64,000 nucleotides of DNA from Tubiluchus corallicola (Eukaryota; Priapulida; Priapulimorpha; Priapulimorphida; Tubiluchidae): NCBI GenBank assembly GCA_030141605.1, contig JAQGDQ010000635.1, positions 58,009-122,008 on the forward strand. Reading direction: 5' to 3'. The notes under the pieces are model-generated. The model was not told where the DNA came from and ran no database searches. It saw only the letters and a list, made by a program, of their open reading frames with translations. Shown here piece by piece: positions 12,926 through 55,084 of the stretch; the stretch's first letter is position 1; each line of letters starts with the position of its first letter. Both the position numbers and the translations under genes were made by a program.

Positions 12926-13300
12926 TTTTCAACAGCAAAAATATTCTATGAGCGTAAAGTAAAGTGCTACAGTAAGGTACTCAGTGTGTTGTACTAAAAC
13001 TAGGCAAGTTTTAAGATAAAAATTTCATATTTCAAATTTACCGCTGTGCTCACGCATGAGCTGCTGAACGTATGCAGTTCGTCACAAACTAACACATCTG
13101 AACTGAGTGGTACAGCACCTGTTTTTCATTTAACGCGTTTTCGAAATGCAGGCGATTGTGCCCATCTAACTAGCGAATCGCGAAATGCATGTAACACCGA
13201 GAAATTAGCAACACGAACGTGAAATTGTGTTTTTGTGCAGAAATAATTCTTTCACGTAAGTCATTTTTGAAAAAAATAGTATGATTCCTTTCAAAATTTT
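12752..13300 (+). mobile_element. family-A MITE, full-length copy
   Basis: It begins TTAAAGGAAGACATGATGAT and ends GAAAAAAATAGTATGATTCC; the ends are an imperfect terminal inverted repeat. Internal landmarks are TTAATTAACGGCGGGGGAGC, GATGACATCACAAACTAAC and TTCTTTCACGTAAGTCATTT. Its first 175 bp also end the left inverted arm, so the duplication breakpoint falls inside this element. Confidence 0.7.
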
Positions 13301-15466
13301 AAATAGTAGATTGTTTTGACCTACAGTTTAAGATTAGGTCCGCTTTTACTTTCAGAATTGCTTCTGAAACCAGGGTTCGATACGCCCACTGGGAAGTTTC
13401 ATTCGCCACGATGGGTGTAGTTGCTTACCTTGTAGAGAAAGGAGAATAGTAAAGGCGCCTCTGCTGGTTCAGTGGCTTATCTTACAGAATATTATTGGTA
13501 GTGGGCAAAGCACCAGTTCCATCGCAAAGATTAGACCTAAGTTATTGGGTGCTGATTTTCGTGTGGCACCGAATGTGCTGAATCATCTCAAGAAACTGCT
13601 CATGCTGGTATCCCAGTTGATATCAGATAAACGCGCCAAAATAATACTAAACTTGCACTCTTCTGGGACCCGAACCCAATCAGATCATTCGTAGCGCACA
13701 CTTCAGCAACTTAGTGAAAGTTTAAATTACTGTATCTTGTAAATAAGATTTTAAAAAATAGGTTTTTGGTGAGTCAGTGATGCACACTGGGAAGGTGAGT
13801 AAGTGACGTTTTACCAATTGGTGAAAACATTTTAAATAATTAATAATTTTCTTTTCTAATTACCTAAGTCTTTCCAGCAGGTAAGCGAAATGCTAAGTAA
13901 TATAACTTTGCATTGAAAGGTTTTTGTGACATAATTTAACATTTCCTCTTCTTCTCCTGATTTACGTTGTGCGTATATGACGTCACCTGACGACATACCT
14001 GCAAATTGAGGAAAAAAAGTAAAAGAATTACAATAATAATATGACGTCATGTAATGGTGCAGTCGGAACAATTTAAAATGCGGGAAATTTGAAATGAAAA
14101 CAAACAAAAATCCTTTCAACGCGAGTACGATATACGCGTAAAATTGCTACAAAGCAATATAATTTTTAAGGCGATTTTTCTGAAACCTACTTCAGGTGCC
14201 CCTTTTCTTGTCCTTTAAGCGACGCACTAGGATTCGTTTAACATTTCTTTTCTTCCCCTGATTTACTTTGTGCGTATATGACGTCATGTAATGGAGCGGT
14301 TGGAACAGTATTGCGGGAAATAAAATTGCTACCAAGTAAATTTTTCAAGGCGATTTTTCTGAAAAATATTTCTGGTACCTCTCTCTTGTCCTTTAAGTGA
14401 CCCACTGGGATTCGTTGCCTCCGATATTCCTAGTTCATAACTTATGCATGTGTAAATCCTAATAATGCAAGACGCTAAATCATTGGTATTCAGAAAACGT
14501 CACTAGTTGTAATTCTTAGTCCACGCCTGCCACTTTGTACAAACAGTGCCTATTTACTACCGCCTTAAATAATAATTATTGTTTCGCGTGCTTTATGTCA
14601 CATCTCAGTGATCAATATTGTTACACGGGCGACGGATACCGACAGAGCAAAGTGGTTGAAAGATTACGAAAAGTTCACTTCTAAAAAGGCGAACCAAAAC
14701 ATTGAAAACGGCACGAAAAATAAACACTAAAACTTGTCAAATCCGAGTTCTTTCCCGAGTTAATAATTTGCAGAAGTTATCATCATAAACTGCACGTGGT
14801 GACTGCTGAGTTCGCTTGGTGCGCCTTAAAAATTGATAATTCATCTGACTCATCTGTTTACAACTTTGCGTAGTCCCCCTTGGGAAAAATGCCAAGTTTT
14901 TTCGGGTTGTTTGATGAACCTGCTGGCGTCTGGATTGACTTTGAGCTTGACAGTGTATCCGGTTGCATTCCCTCTTTCTCAGGATTGGGCACGTAACGTG
15001 ATCGGCATGTGGGAAATCAAATTGGTATTTCAAGTTGAAATCGATTCAGATAAATTTCACATTCGCTAATTAGAGCTCTACCGAATTGTGAGAAATCAGA
15101 CATTTTTTTCTTCTACCGTGGGTCTAGACAGCCCCAGCTAAAGTAGCTTTATTAGATTATATAATGTTATATATTATCCTCTTTATAATGTCATTGCGGT
15201 AAACTTCTAATGATTATGACGTGACATATTATTATTATAACAGCATTTTAATCAAAGTTGTAATGATGTGTAAAGTTTATGTTTGTATGGTTTAGTAAAT
15301 TAGAGCAGTAGTGGATTTTATAACTTTGCAATGAATTAGTATTGTATAAGTTCCTTTGTGCTAATTTTGATTGTTTTAATTGTTATGCAGTTCTAAAACT
15401 TGTATATGTTACATTGTTTTTTGTTTGTATGTATAAATGTGATTTTTTGTTTTGTGTTGGAATTTT
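12926..15466. other. spacer between the inverted arms
   Basis: The spacer holds the inner part of the family-A MITE, unassigned sequence with stop-rich frames (13300-13700), two family-D units and a GC-balanced 14440-15130 stretch. Overlapping 98-codon minus and 78-codon plus frames occur at 14737-15069; neither is recognisable. No intact gene is seen. Confidence 0.5.
13690..14400. mobile_element. family-D repeat, two adjacent units
   Basis: Blocks such as AAAATTGCTACAAAGCAATA, AAGGCGATTTTTCTGAAACC and TTTTCTTGTCCTTTAAG recur here twice (ends near 14217 and 14400). They also occur at 20860-21053 and, reversed, at 36446-37110, and in both arms of the 10.85-17.53 kb inverted repeat. The unit is non-coding and AT-rich, with GACGTCA-type palindromes. 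Its class is unknown. Confidence 0.55.
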
Positions 15467-17530
15467 ATGTTAGTTTGTGATGACATCAATAGTTAGGCTC
15501 CCCCGCGTTAATTAAGGCTTTAATCTACTTTTTAATTAGCAGAAACGCTTTTGCAGTATTAATCGTCTTAAAATCTATAGTTTTTATCGGACTTGAAAAT
15601 GGGGTAGTATATGAGAAATCATCATGTCTTCCTTTAACTACACAGGTAAGCACACGCCGTAACCACTCTGTGACCATTCCCGAAAAGAAAACCAACAACA
15701 AGCTGTCACCAACCTTGTATTAATATACATACTGATCCCAGCTACTTATATATAGACCTACTGGAAGCCAAAATTCGATGTAGCCTGAGCTGCCCTAAGG
15801 TTGAAAATCTAAAACACATTGCAAAACTTGCAAAGACTTATGCCAGTCGTAAATAAATCGTTTCTCATCTTTCCTCAACCTGTCAGTGGTGATGTTGTTT
15901 GGGTGCAAACCGCTGACCTCCAGTGAGGAGGCACTGAAGCCATTTAATCAACGAGGCATGACGGCTCCGATTGCGGGAACAAAAACTTTACGGTTTCTAG
16001 TTTTTGCTCACGTTCTGGGGTTAAAAGAACCTGGAAAATGAAGCCTTGTACTCATAAACACATTTGAGGCGATATGAATAGCTGGGTGGTCACTCGAGCG
16101 TGTGCTTCGTGGCTGAAAGTTAAGAACGGCCAGGCTGGTCAGTGAATGGGTCACGACTGCTTGGGTTCAATGCTTGTTCGGGGAAATTTCGTTAGCCATT
16201 CTATTTCTGACTGCGTACGGGGAGGTTATTCTCTAACATGGTACATGCTAGGTTGGTCATGACTCCCCTTCGTGGCTTATCTTAGGGGTTAACAAATTAT
16301 TGATTTTATTTCTATTTCATTTTATTCACACCCAGTAATAAAATACAGGCTACTATAAAAACAATTTAATATAAAACACTTTGGCAAAAAACATACAATC
16401 ATTGCATAATATACAAATGCAATATTTACAAGAGTGTGGTAAAGACACAAAAAGATTAACTGCTTGCATGTGTCTATTGTGTACAAGGAAGTTAACTTTA
16501 TATAAACTTTTGAATAACTTGAGATTTTGTGCAGTTACGAGGGATGCACCATCAACATATGCAGGCAATGAGTTCCAGATCGGTACAGCATGATTCGAGA
16601 GAAATTGGCCAAATGATACTGAAGCAGTTCGATGAATGAAAAGCTTCAGAGAATGATTTTGCCTTGTTCTATTGCAAGATACTCGGGTAAAAAATTTGTC
16701 AAAGTCAACATCAACTTCTCTATGAATAATTTGGTAGCATTAAGCTAAATCTTTTTGAATGCGTACAATGACATTCTTAATAATAACCTCCTGCGATTTT
16801 AAAGCACAAGAAATTCCTTTACTTGCATGAAACCAAAAAAATTCGTCTTGATATTTTGTATCACTTACATGCTGCTTCAAGTGGTATTAGCGCAGCGTCC
16901 GGATGCGGACGCGTTGGGGGTGGGGGGGGGGGGTGTACACAGCAGATAAAATCGGATTATATTGTTTTCAATTGACCTGTTTATGCAGCCTGCGTATGCG
17001 TTATTACCATCAGTATATAGTTTTCTACAGTTATTCCTATTGGTTTTTTCCGCAGGCTGTTCCGCTTTTTAAAAAACGTGCACGGAGGCTGGGTAAACAC
17101 CGCTTTATGCGCACAGAGCTTGCGTTAGCAGTAACGCAGTATAAAACATGAAAATTTAAACACCAACGATGACCATTAGATGCAGCTATTTTAACCACAA
17201 GTCGTTTGAAACAAGTTTAGATAACGAAGTTTGAAAAGGTGATCAGAGCATTCGTAGCGCCCTCTTTTCTAATTAAGCAAAAGTTTAAGTTACTGCGTCT
17301 TGTCAATAAGATTAAAAATGCGTTTATTGGTGAATGAGTGGTGCACAGTGCGACATTTTACCAGTTGGCGCTAACATTTTAAATTACTAAGATTTTCTTT
17401 TTTAGCAAAATGAGAGTTTCAAGCAAATAAACGGAATGCTAAGTAATATAACCTTGTATGGAAAGTTTTTTGTGATATACATTACTTTAAAATTGTCTTC
17501 CCCCCCCCTCAAAGGTATCTTTCTAACTGT
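15467..17530 (-). repeat. right arm of the ~2.07 kb inverted repeat
   Basis: Reverse-complement copy of 10850-12925. It carries the same partial MITE, LINE tail (16330-16740, minus strand) and family-D block. Its outer edge lies inside the 3' end of the NOL8-like open frame, at about 17400-17530. Differences include a G9-type run near 16916-16932 against a C-run in the other arm, and a block change near 16210-16230. Confidence 0.85.
16330..16740 (-). mobile_element. LINE 3' fragment, inverted copy
   Basis: Mirror copy of the fragment at 11665-12080. On the minus strand it gives LPAYVDGASLVTAQNLKLFK and the same tail, but the WNSLP region carries a change that stops the upstream frame (a TGA/TCA difference near 16590). 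Dead element. Confidence 0.65.
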
Positions 17531-18835
17531 ACTGCTATTATAATGACTCGGATCGTAACTGGATTTTCTAATACGGTTGTCACCAGAAGATATTGCAGAT
17601 GAATCCAGTTTAAATTTTTTAATGGCAGAATTCGGTTCTTCCACATCGGGTTTGTTACGCACAGAGCGCTTTAAATTTTTGCGCTTCATTGTTTTTCTGT
17701 CAGTTTGTGTTTGTTTTCCAAGTTCAACAACTTCAATGTCGCCGACACCGACGTCATCTTCAGCAGCTGATACGTTGGTTTTCTCTACGGTTGGCAGATC
17801 ATCAAAATCCAAGTCGAATTCATAATCAGTTATTTGACCCACTTTTCTCATCAATTCACTGGGTGTAGGAAGTGATTCAAACGACACACTTGGTACAGTG
17901 TGACGAACTACTTGGTTCCTGCTGGTATCACTTTTCTTTGCAAAGGATATAATTTCATCTGTGTCAGCCGAACATGCACTGCCGTCGTCGTCAAACGACG
18001 CATGCTTCTCAGCACCATTTCCATAACCATCTCCTAAATTACTGCTGTTTTCAAGTTCTGCTTTATCACTGTTTACAGGGAAAAAATTGACATTAGTTCT
18101 CTGCTTCGTTTTTCTCGCCTTGAGTTCAGACGCAGCTTCGTTTCCAAAAGTATTTTTTGTTTTTGCTGTAACACATTCACTAACGGGCCGGCTCTTCATT
18201 TCGCCTAGCAGCCAGTTACTAGTTTTAACACTCTGAAGGTCATTTTTATTCTTTTTCATATCAGGTGTCACGTCACACATTTTAATGGCAGGTTCTTTCT
18301 CATCAAAACCCTTTTCACTAACGCCATCTTCCAATTTGGCACACATTGGTTTGGTAAGAAGCGGATCATTAGGAAAATAATTTTCGAAGTTTCTGTTCAT
18401 CCTTTTCCTTTCCTCTTTCTTAGGCCGCGATTCTTGAGCATTTTTCCATGTTTTCTCAACCTTGTTTCCGCGATCCAAATTATTCTGTTGTGGTGTTAAT
18501 GGTGGTACAATTGACTGAGTCTTATTCAACAATAGTTCCTCTTTTCTTTCCCTTTCTAACCTTGAAATAAAGCTCTCCTTGGCTTTCTGCAGTCTCATTC
18601 GACATCCCTTCCACGTCGTTTTTCCGTACACAGAAAAACATCGTTTCAGTTCATTTTCGGTTGTTTCGATATTAATAAATGCAAACGTTGCAACAGTAGT
18701 GCCGCCTTCATCAGCTCGCTTTTTAATTTCGACTTCGGAAACTTTCCCAAACTTGCCAAAGCACTGCTGAAGGTCATTATCTGTAACTTCTGGAAAAAGG
18801 TCTCCCACAAATATCCTATGTATCTGCTTTGCCAT
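17402..18835 (-). CDS. NOL8: NOL8-like nucleolar RRM protein, 3' end altered
   Basis: The frame encodes about 477 residues from the ATG at 18835; an upstream GTG in frame is not a plausible start. Residues about 5-85 form an RNA-recognition motif: RNP2-like RIFVGDLF, then VSEVEIKKR, RNP1-like FAFINIETTENELKRCFSVY, and KTTWKGCRMRLQKAKESFISRL. This layout, including the KESF..RL tail, is that of NOL8, a nucleolar protein needed for rRNA processing and cell growth. Later landmarks also fit: DTDEIISFAKK (NOL8 has a DTDEII motif), an acidic DFDDLP stretch, KFKLDSS and YDPSHY near the end. The family is normally much longer (about 1,000 residues). Here the last 25-30 codons lie in transposon sequence (family-D end, also at about 10900-10990), so the C-terminus is truncated, or an AAA/GTAATG donor near 17490 leads to exons I cannot find. 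Confidence 0.75.
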   Translation of the reverse strand: MAKQIHRIFVGDLFPEVTDNDLQQCFGKFGKVSEVEIKKRADEGGTTVATFAFINIETTENELKRCFSVYGKTTWKGCRMRLQKAKESFISRLERERKEELLLNKTQSIVPPLTPQQNNLDRGNKVEKTWKNAQESRPKKEERKRMNRNFENYFPNDPLLTKPMCAKLEDGVSEKGFDEKEPAIKMCDVTPDMKKNKNDLQSVKTSNWLLGEMKSRPVSECVTAKTKNTFGNEAASELKARKTKQRTNVNFFPVNSDKAELENSSNLGDGYGNGAEKHASFDDDGSACSADTDEIISFAKKSDTSRNQVVRHTVPSVSFESLPTPSELMRKVGQITDYEFDLDFDDLPTVEKTNVSAAEDDVGVGDIEVVELGKQTQTDRKTMKRKNLKRSVRNKPDVEEPNSAIKKFKLDSSAISSGDNRIRKSSYDPSHYNSSTVRKIPLRGGEDNFKVMYITKNFPYKVILLSIPFICLKLSFC

Positions 18836-19514
18836 TTTCAAATGCGGTAAAATAAGATGGCCGTTCAGTTTCAGTAACACATCACAATCCTGGCATTGAC
18901 ACAAATTTGTCAAAAAATCTGCAAATAAAATTAAAAACACTTCAAATTTTTAATGTCACCTATTATTAGAAACAATTACACACTGCTTTCAACAGAATTA
19001 GATAATGAATAAATTAATAAATAATTTTACCTGTGCTTATACTGATAGCAAGAATTGTCAATTTGATAACAAAAGCTAGCAGTTAATGTGGAACACTTGA
19101 CCCTCGATATAAAATTGAGCGAAAAATTGTATCAGAGCATTAAAATTAGAATTCTGCTGCCATGACCATTAACAAATGCACTAACATCATTAATACATGT
19201 TTATTTTGAAGAGTTTGATAAACTCTGAGAAAGCATAAAAATTAAAATTTGGATTTAGAAATTCTGACTATTGAGAATTTCTGCGAAATTAAAGTATTAT
19301 TGTACTTATCACTACCAGTATGTAGTTAGTAATTCCAACGTTTGTGGAATTATAAAACTTAACTCCAATCTATAAATAACAATTACAATAGGTAGTATTT
19401 GTTCAAAAGACACACAGTATGTACCTATCCATTAGAGTCTAATTGGCATTATTTGAAACAATGAAAAAATATACATTAATACAAAGCTTAGCATGAAAGC
19501 ATTTCACAAGAGTG

Positions 19515-19600
19515 GGCGCTGCCATTTTTAATGTACAGTAGTAGCTGTACGGTACGCGTCTGCGCGTGCGCAAAATACATAAACAAATCCACGTGCTTTC
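19515..19600. promoter_or_regulatory. candidate promoter: NRF1-like site and E-box
   Basis: TGCGCGTGCGCA at 19561-19572 closely fits the palindromic NRF1 consensus, and CACGTG at 19590-19595 is an E-box. A GCCATTTTTAA element lies just before, at 19520-19530. NRF1 and E-box sites are typical of promoters of nucleolar and growth genes in animals. The cluster is about 0.7 kb upstream of the NOL8-like start and 1.8 kb upstream of ABCC10, so NOL8 is the likelier target. The assignment is inference. Confidence 0.4.
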
Positions 19601-20599
19601 TTCCTGCTGCCAAAATAATTGTGAAAACAGCAGCTATGATACTAGTAAGAAACAATGAAGTGCTTTAATAAGGGACGGAAATTAAGAGTCTGTAATAGAT
19701 GTTTAAGCAACAAAAGATGAAGATAATTTGTCGAATAGCCTGCTGCCCATATATAATATATGTATACGCGTGTTTATGAGTATATTTAGGTATGCGTATA
19801 TAGACATACATGTAAAGTATACAAGCTTATCGCCATCTGCATTATATTTGTTTTTCACTCTGTGTAGATATATTCATATTACTTCACCTATCATGTCAGC
19901 TTGATCCATTTTTGGTTTGTGGTCATTCTGCTCAGCAGCACTCACTTCAGTTGTAATAGACAATGGATCTAATAATACTAGATGTCCAATAATGTACATG
20001 GTTCTTATATTACAGGCAGCAGAGTCAGTCACCAAAATGGACTAATGACTTGGCCCAGAAACAAATGTGAGGTATTTTAATGAATTGTTTAGCAGTACAC
20101 AAATGCATAGCCTAGCTAGGCAATGTGCATGCTTCAGCTATGCACTCCCTACATGATGTCCAATTTGCATTGCCGCTATTACATTAGCTGCCCAATTTTG
20201 ATTTGCTTTGAATATAGTTTTGCTCTACTTTAATTATTGGTTGCTAATACCTAAAAGGTGAGTTCAGATGTAGAGACTTCTCTCACAACTTCTTTCGGTC
20301 TTTGTTTAAAAAAGTTGTAGGCATGTGCAAAGCCAGGAAATTTAGTTTCTTTTCTCATGCGGACTATGTCTGTCAAATGCCGGTTTTCTAAGTTGGTTTT
20401 CAGTTTTTTTTAGCTTCAACTGCTGATTTCATTTCTCAAAAGTTGCACTTTCTTTGTCCATCTGTAGTTGGATATTCTTCTTGACACAGTTTTGGTTTAG
20501 AAAGGAGAAAGTAGTGCAGTTGGTTGATGAATAAATCTCCCACTACATCCAGCAGAATATCGCCCACGGTCGTTCATTATATTTTCAGGAACAACATTT

Positions 20600-21200
20600 A
20601 ATAATTTGTAGTTAAAGCAGCACAACTTTATTAAAACTTTTAATTTACATAGTTACAAAGAAATTAGTGCATAATTCACTGTATCAATTTCTTTATTGGT
20701 CTGCTTATTTATTACCTATTTGGCTTCTGTTAAAACACAAGAAAACCATTGATAAACATAAAGGTTAAAAAATTCGTTTTGAAATTTTATATCACTTACA
20801 TACTGCCTTTTGCGTGCAGGACTTCAATCGGCAGTCACGCTGTATAAAACATGTAAATTTACATTTAGTGCATGACGCCATATAATGGCGACTTCGGAAC
20901 AGTATTGCGGGAGATTTAAAATGAGAACAAACTAAAATTCCTTTCAGTGTGAGTAAGATACACGCATAAAATTGCTATAAAGTAATATAATTTTTTAAGG
21001 CGATTTTTCTGAAACTTACTTCAGGTATCCATTTTCTTGTCCTTTAAATACTTAATTTGTGCATAATGTTCTATACTGTAGACTTTGCCTATATAAACTG
21101 GTTGTATGTTTGTAAAATTTACCACTGATGATGCCAGTTGAAACGTTTGACATGATTTTTTAACTTTGTAAATTAAAAGTTTCAATAAAGTTGTTAAATT
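20600..21200 (+). mobile_element. retroelement-like repeat split by a family-D insertion
   Basis: 20613-20740 (ACAACTTTATTAAAAC, TTACTGTATCAATTTC-like, GGCTTCTGTTAA) and 21050-21200 (ACTGATGATGCC, GAAACGTTTGACATG, CAATAAAGTTG) match the two halves of the element at 43040-43920. A family-D block (20860-21053) lies between them. The second half has a decayed hammerhead-like core: CTGATGA at 21125-21131 and GAAAC at 21140-21144. Confidence 0.5.
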
Positions 21201-21352
21201 TTAACTGCAAATGTTTTTAAGTGCCTTTAATAAAAAACATTTAACAACATTAAATCTATTACTTCTAATAGTGTCAGTTCTCTTGTCAAAAAGAGCAACT
21301 GCTAAATTGTATCATAACTTTTCTAGGTTCGCAGTTACAAAACGTGACAATT

Positions 21353-52589
<31,237 letters not shown>

Positions 52590-53394
52590 GTACTTTTATT
52601 TTCTGTAATTCTGCGTTATATTTTAGAGCATCGTCCTTTTGCTGTATGGCTGAGTTTGAACTTTATGTTTCAAATTTGCTGTCTCTGTGTAATCTCAGAG
52701 CTGCACCGTTTCAGCTGAGCTCCAGCCGGTTGATTTCAACAGTCGACCAAGCCGATTAAGAAATCCATCTTTAGTCGCGCCAGCCGCTCAGTGATGAGAG
52801 TCGAGCTAGCCGACATTTTTGCCGGCTGCGAAGATCTTCGCTTTTGCAAGCAAGCCGTTGGCATAGCAGTGTCTAGTTTTTTGCCGGATTTCTGCTGTGG
52901 TTACCTATCTTGAGGTTGGATTTTTTGTCATTTTGCAATTCTGCCTGCCCAATGTCTACAGTAGATGTAATGAGTATACGGTGATGTTGAAATCACTGGT
53001 TGAAATACAGCAAATGCATACAGTCGTGCGCTGGCAGAGATACTAAACTTTAGAAATATTTTAATGATAAAGCTGTCAATTCCAAATTAATACAAATAGA
53101 CAACGTTAGTCACACGTATGGGACAAAGTATGGATAATCAAGATAAGCCTCACCAAGAGTTGGATTTAAATTATATTTTCAATAAATCCATTGCTTTTTA
53201 TCATAACAGAAAATTGGTCTCTAATGTATTATTTGAATTGCACATCAGCTTTTTCTGTAAATAAACAACACGAATCATTTTAAAAAATTGTCTTCATAAT
53301 TTAATAGCGAACTATCAATTTATCATTTAGTTAGCTAACAAAACTTCGCAGCTTTAGCTGATTTTTCTTTAAGCCAACTCAGCTGAAAAGTCAG
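52590..53394. other. start of the intron after exon 18
   Basis: No exon, RNA or clear repeat is seen. 52690-52900 is more GC-balanced, with pieces (CAGCTGAGCTCCAGCCGG, AGCCGACATTTTTGCCGGC) related to the AGCTGA/AGCCGA vocabulary of the following array. They may be the diverged source of its 60-bp unit. Confidence 0.45.
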
Positions 53395-55084
53395 TCACCC
53401 TCAGCAGAGCTAGCTGATTTACTGTGCGAGTCAGTTGATGCAGTAGCAACTGATTCAGCTTCAGCAGAGCTAGTTGATTTACTGTGTGAGTCAGCTGATG
53501 TAGTAGTAACTGACTCAGCTTCAGCCGAGCTAGCAGATTTACTGTGTGAGTCAGTTGATGCAGTAGCAACTGACTCAGCTTCATTCGAGCTAGCTGATTT
53601 ACTGTCTGAGTCAGCTGATGTAGTAGCAACTGACTCAGCTTCAGCCGAGCTAGCAGATTTACTGCGTGAGTCAGCTGATGTAGTAGCAACTGACTCAGCT
53701 TCAACCGAGCTAGCTGATTTACTGTCTGAGTCAGCTGATGTAGTAGCAACTGACTCAGCTTCAGCCGAGCTAGCAGATTTACTGCGTGAGTCAGCTGATG
53801 TAGTAGCAACTGACTCAGCTTCATCTGAGCTAGCTGATTTACTGTGTGAGTCAGCTGATGCAGTAGCAACAGATTCAGCTTCAGCCGAGCTAGCTGATTT
53901 ACTGTGTGAGTCTGCTGATGCAGTAGCAACTGACTCAGTTTCAGCCGAGCTAGCTGATTTACTGTGTGAGTCAGTTGATGCAGTAGCAACTGACTCAGCT
54001 TCATCCGAGCTAGCTGATTTACTGTCTGAGTCAGCTGATGTAGTAGCAACTGACTCAGCTTCAGCCGAGCTAGCCGATTTACTGCGTGAGTCAGCTGATG
54101 TAGTAGCAACTGACTCAGCTTCAACCGAGCCAGCTGATTTACTGTCTGAGTCAGCTGATGTAGTAGCAACTGACTCAGCTTCAGCCGAGCTAGCAGATTT
54201 ACTGCGTGAGTCAGCTGATGTAGTAGCAACTGACTCAGCTTCATCTGAGCTAGCTGATTTACTGTGTGAGTCAGCTGATGCAGTAGCAACAGATTCAGCT
54301 TCAGCCGAGCTAGCTCATTTACTGTGTGAGTCAGCTGATGCAGTAGCAACTGACTCAGCTTCAGCCGAGCTAGCAGATTTACTGAGTGAGTCAGCTGATG
54401 CAGTAGCAACTGACTCAGCTTCAGCTAAGCTAGCAGATTTACTGTGTGAGTCAGCTGATGTAGTAGCAACTGACTCAGCTTCAGTCGAGCTAGCTGATTT
54501 ACTGTGTGAGTCAGCTGATGTAGTAGCAACTGACTCAGCTTCAGTCGAGCTAGCTGATTTACTGTGTGAGTCAGCCGATGTAGTAGCAACTGACTCCGCT
54601 TCAGTCGAGCTAGCTGATTTACTGTGTGAGTCAGCTGATGTAGTAGCAACTGACTCAGCTTCAGTTGAGCTAGGTGATTTACTGTGTGAGTCAGCTGATG
54701 TAGTAGCAACTGACTCAGCTTCACTTGAGCTAGAATTTACTGCGTGAGTCAGCTGATGCAGTAGCAACTGACTCCACTTCAGCCGAGCTAGCTGATTTAC
54801 TGTGTGAGTCAGCTGATGCAGTAGCAACTGACTCAGCTTCAGCCGAGCTAGCTGATTTACTGTGTGAGTCAGCTGATGTAGTAGCAACTGACTCAGCTTC
54901 AGCCGAGCTAGCTGATTTACTGTGTGAGTCAGCTGATGCAGTAGCAACAGATTCAGCTTCAGCCGAGCTAGCTGATTTACTGTGTGAGTCAGCTGATGCA
55001 GTAGCAACTGACTCAGCTTCAGCTAAGCTAGCAGATTTACTGTGTGAGTCAGCTGATGCAGTAGCAACTGACTCAACTTCAGCC
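53395..55084. repeat. 60-bp minisatellite, about 28 copies
   Basis: The unit begins GCCGAGCTAGCTGATTTACT and continues with GTGTGAGTCAGCTGATG and GTAGCAACTGACTCAGC. The period is exactly 60 except for one 2-bp deletion near 54734. Because 60 is a multiple of three, two minus-strand frames stay open for hundreds of codons (LLLHQLTHTVNQLARLKLSQ, and a Ser/Ala/Glu-rich SASSAEAESVAT frame). No start, splice site or neighbouring conserved exon supports coding. Confidence 0.95.

Larger units (their letters stand above)
18836..21352. other. region between divergent NOL8-like and ABCC10 genes
   Basis: About 2.5 kb separates the two divergent start codons. It contains a promoter-like cluster near 19510-19600 and, closer to ABCC10, nested repeats: a retroelement-like piece (20600-20740 and 21050-21200) interrupted by a family-D element (20860-21053). 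Otherwise there is no gene. Confidence 0.6.
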
